Positions 61,571-64,000 of a stretch of DNA of 64,000 bases are shown here, piece after piece. The notes under the pieces are model-generated. The model saw nothing but the letters and a program-made list of their open reading frames with translations. It was not told the DNA's origin and ran no database searches. The stretch lies in NCBI GenBank assembly GCA_963662175.1, contig OY759218.1, forward strand, positions 25,442,051 to 25,506,050, in the 5' to 3' direction. Every line of letters begins with the position of its first letter. Within the stretch, counting starts at the first letter, position 1. The DNA is from Aradus depressus. Its lineage: Eukaryota > Arthropoda > Insecta > Hemiptera > Aradidae. Both the position numbers and the translations under genes were made by a program.

Positions 61571-64000
61571 ATCGATAGGAGTCGGCTTTACTGTGGATCC
61601 AGTTATAAAATTTCGTGTTGACATATTCCTTGAATTGGCAGTTATTAGGATTTTTTGAATCCCTTTCCCTTCTATAATACCCCTTCCTTTTGGCCGATTC
61701 GACTGAGAATCAAAAAATGTCATCCTATGAGGTTATGGATCAATACATAAAATTTTATATATCGACCCAAATATATCAACATGTATTCTATTGGATGTTA
61801 TCGTGTTCATACACAGTCATGAACTCACTTCCCCAGTTGTATGTAGTATAGGAGAAGTTATATCTATGGTCAAAGGGAATAAGTTGTTAAGTCGTAAAAT
61901 GGCCAAAATGAGTTATGTGTACTGTGATCATCTCCCAAGCCATCTGCGCTCTGTGAAGAAGTTGGGAGCTCAGAACTCTAATACTTTCGGAATTATAAAG
62001 ATGTGGGTTTCTTGGTATCTTGTAGAATTGTGTATATTCTCGGTTAAATCAACTCAATCTACTTCTTTGAGGAATCATTCACGAAAAAACTGCATTTAAC
62101 CATTTATTCACTATGGCAGACTATTCCAAGTAAAGATGGCGTTTTTGGTTAAATCAACCTTAGAGACGCATCATTCACGAGTATTTCAAAAAGTATGGTT
62201 AATAATTAGGTAAGGGATGGGGAATGATTATATAACTAAGGGAAAATCCAAGAAAAGGTTAACAATATTAATTTTCATTCACTCCTATAGATTTAGAGGT
62301 ATATTATTAATAATGATGCAAACATAATTTATTTATTCCAAAAACTGGATTTACATGATTAATGCAAAAGGAAAAAAGTGGTGCTCTGAATAGTTACGAT
62401 TTTAGACTTACCAATTTATTCCCTGTGACCACAGATATATTGTATCAAAAATTTGATAATGGTTTTCACATGTTTTACGCCCTCCTGAATCCAAGGTTCA
62501 GCCTATCTCCAGTTACAAAAGCACAAAGTTCATACAGAAGTTGGTGGGTTCGAAAGGAACTCGCTCCTTCTAATTATTTTGCGAATTATTGGCATGTTGC
62601 AGAGATTACTGCATTTTAAATCATTATACATATATAATGAACTAGCAGATTATCCGGCATAGTTCAGGAGTATGAAATATCCTGAAAGTTTCGTAAATAT
62701 ACGTTCAACCGTTTTCGCGTGATCAGAGCAACAGGCATTTCGCAAAATTTGTAAAAACATACTCAGGGATCTTTTTGTTTTATGGCACAAGAGCTATTAT
62801 CTTTTGATCTTCTAGCTCGAAGTTGAGATTTGAACTAAGCTATGACAAATAATTTAAAATTATACAAAAATATATATTCTATGTTGTGTGTTTCACATTG
62901 CGTCACTTGAATAACTTCTTCGTTATATCGAGATTTTATCCTTTAGGATTTACTTATTTATTATTTAAGTCCTGGAAAATATGCATAGCATCAACACGTA
63001 AGGGGCTTAATTTCAAAACCAGATAACTCCAGAAAAGTAAATTTTACATTGACCTATTTCATGATATTTTTTTAATTCACTTGTGAGGTAAGGAAGAGTG
63101 AAGGGTTCATCAAGAACAACACATTTTTCTAAAATAACTTCGGTAGTGGGGGTTATTATCATTTTTATGATTGGAGTTATCTGGTATTGGAACTAACTAA
63201 CTGCATTAATTTGATTTTGAAATTAAAACAAAAGTTTTAACAAAAAAAATCTTTCACCGTAAAGGCATGTTTTTAATTAACAAAATAATATTACCACTAA
63301 TTGCACTTTTAAGTAAAAAAAAGTCTGTACAATATGCATTTTTTTAAATGAATATGGCTTCAGAAAGCAAATTTACGTTTTCAGACATGATAACCGCAGA
63401 CATCACAGATTCAGCTCAAGTCGGGCTCTGCGCGATTAAGGTTCACTAAACTAATTTTTAAGAAACTTGATTGTTCTCCAAAATTCACGTTTTTAGAATT
63501 TTCCCATGATAACTTACGGGAATAAGATGGACACTTGTGCAAACGCGTTTATTCGATTGATTTTTTTCTCTCTTTTTTTTTTATTTTTTGATAAGAGAGA
63601 AAAAGAATAAATCGAAAGATGTGTATATATTTTTGAAACCTTCATAATGGTACCTTGTCAACTCAAAAGGTTTATGAAATTTCTTACTTCTGGCGACTAA
63701 TTAATTACAGTAAGAATCCGCACCCTAACGTACGAGACCCTTGCTGGGCTCTCAATGTGGCGTCCTTGGATTTTGTGAGGGGAGGGAGTGGCGTACTACT
63801 TACACCCCCGCAAGCCCTTTCGATGTGCGGATGGTGGATCAACTTTTTGTTAACAATTTAATGACCTATTGCCGTTTCGGATGATCTAAGGTGCTCCGTG
63901 GGTGAAATTACACTACAGTTCCAAATAATTGTGCATTAAATCAGCTTCGTGCTTATTTCCCCGATATAATCTCAAGTTTGATTGGGCTAGAAGTAAACTT
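61571..64000. other. Non-coding with scattered repeat fragments
   Basis: 61590-61860 has further GGGGAAGT-family words ('ggccgattcgactgagaatc'). 62640-62760 has a diverged CTAGCAG start and a 'cgttcaaccgttttcgcgtg' box. No coding region is supported in 61.9-64.0 kb; ORFs at 62362-62619 and 63655-63861 show no family motif. Confidence 0.4.

Noticed and set aside
1..64000. Bacterial or viral origin of the window
   Set aside because: Spliced exon with consensus sites, SINEs, LINEs and mariner/Tigger elements show animal nuclear DNA.

Overview
This is a stretch of AT-rich animal nuclear DNA. It has interrupted (spliced) host coding sequence, long non-coding intervals, tRNA-derived SINEs, and remnants of many transposon classes: non-LTR elements, Ty3/gypsy LTR elements, Penelope-like elements, mariner, Tigger/pogo, an IS630-like DDE transposon, MITEs and foldback repeats. 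The mix points to an arthropod. A copepod such as a sea louse fits the repeat style, but that is only an inference. There is no bacterial gene organisation: no operons, ribosome binding sites or CRISPR array.

Host sequence is sparse. The clearest piece is one minus-strand exon at 6345-6656. It has consensus splice sites and encodes the N-terminus of a homeodomain-interacting protein kinase (HIPK), ending in LLDTYQRCGQK; the kinase domain is not in the window. On the plus strand three exon-like segments (35937-36015, 56649-56732, 58554-58720) have good splice signals, one of them with a TACTAAC branch site. They can be joined in frame to a stop codon and an AATAAA signal, but the product is not recognised. 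The 19.3-22.4 kb interval is poor in transposons and may hold promoter or first-exon sequence.

Layout. 1-5.4 kb: a Jockey/R1-type LINE with three zinc knuckles and an endonuclease, whose two ORFs overlap as TAATG. Its ORF1 is split by a second LINE flanked by a 9-bp target duplication, and its ORF2 is cut by a mariner. 5.4-9.4 kb: HIPK exon, with a small Tigger element in the adjacent intron. 9.5-18.2 kb: a 5-copy tandem array, a DDE transposon, two separately decayed gypsy elements on the minus strand, and between them an inverted repeat enclosing a Tigger MITE that itself contains a LINE tail. 18.5-34 kb: Penelope-like and SINE copies and a foldback repeat. 34-38 kb: two repeat families with internal tandem arrays, and exon candidate 1. 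39-42.1 kb: a Tigger element with both ends and TA duplications. 42.3-47.3 kb: minus-strand LINE remnants. 49-55 kb: palindromic and foldback elements. 56-64 kb: exon candidates, LINE tails, a MITE and more repeat copies.

No gene set here works together as a pathway. The biology is a host locus heavily invaded by layered transposons. The most unusual items are the TAATG coupling, the perfectly datable nested LINE insertion, a foldback family carrying hammerhead-like motifs, and an abundant short repeat family whose ends carry GGGGAAGT/ACTTCCCC.
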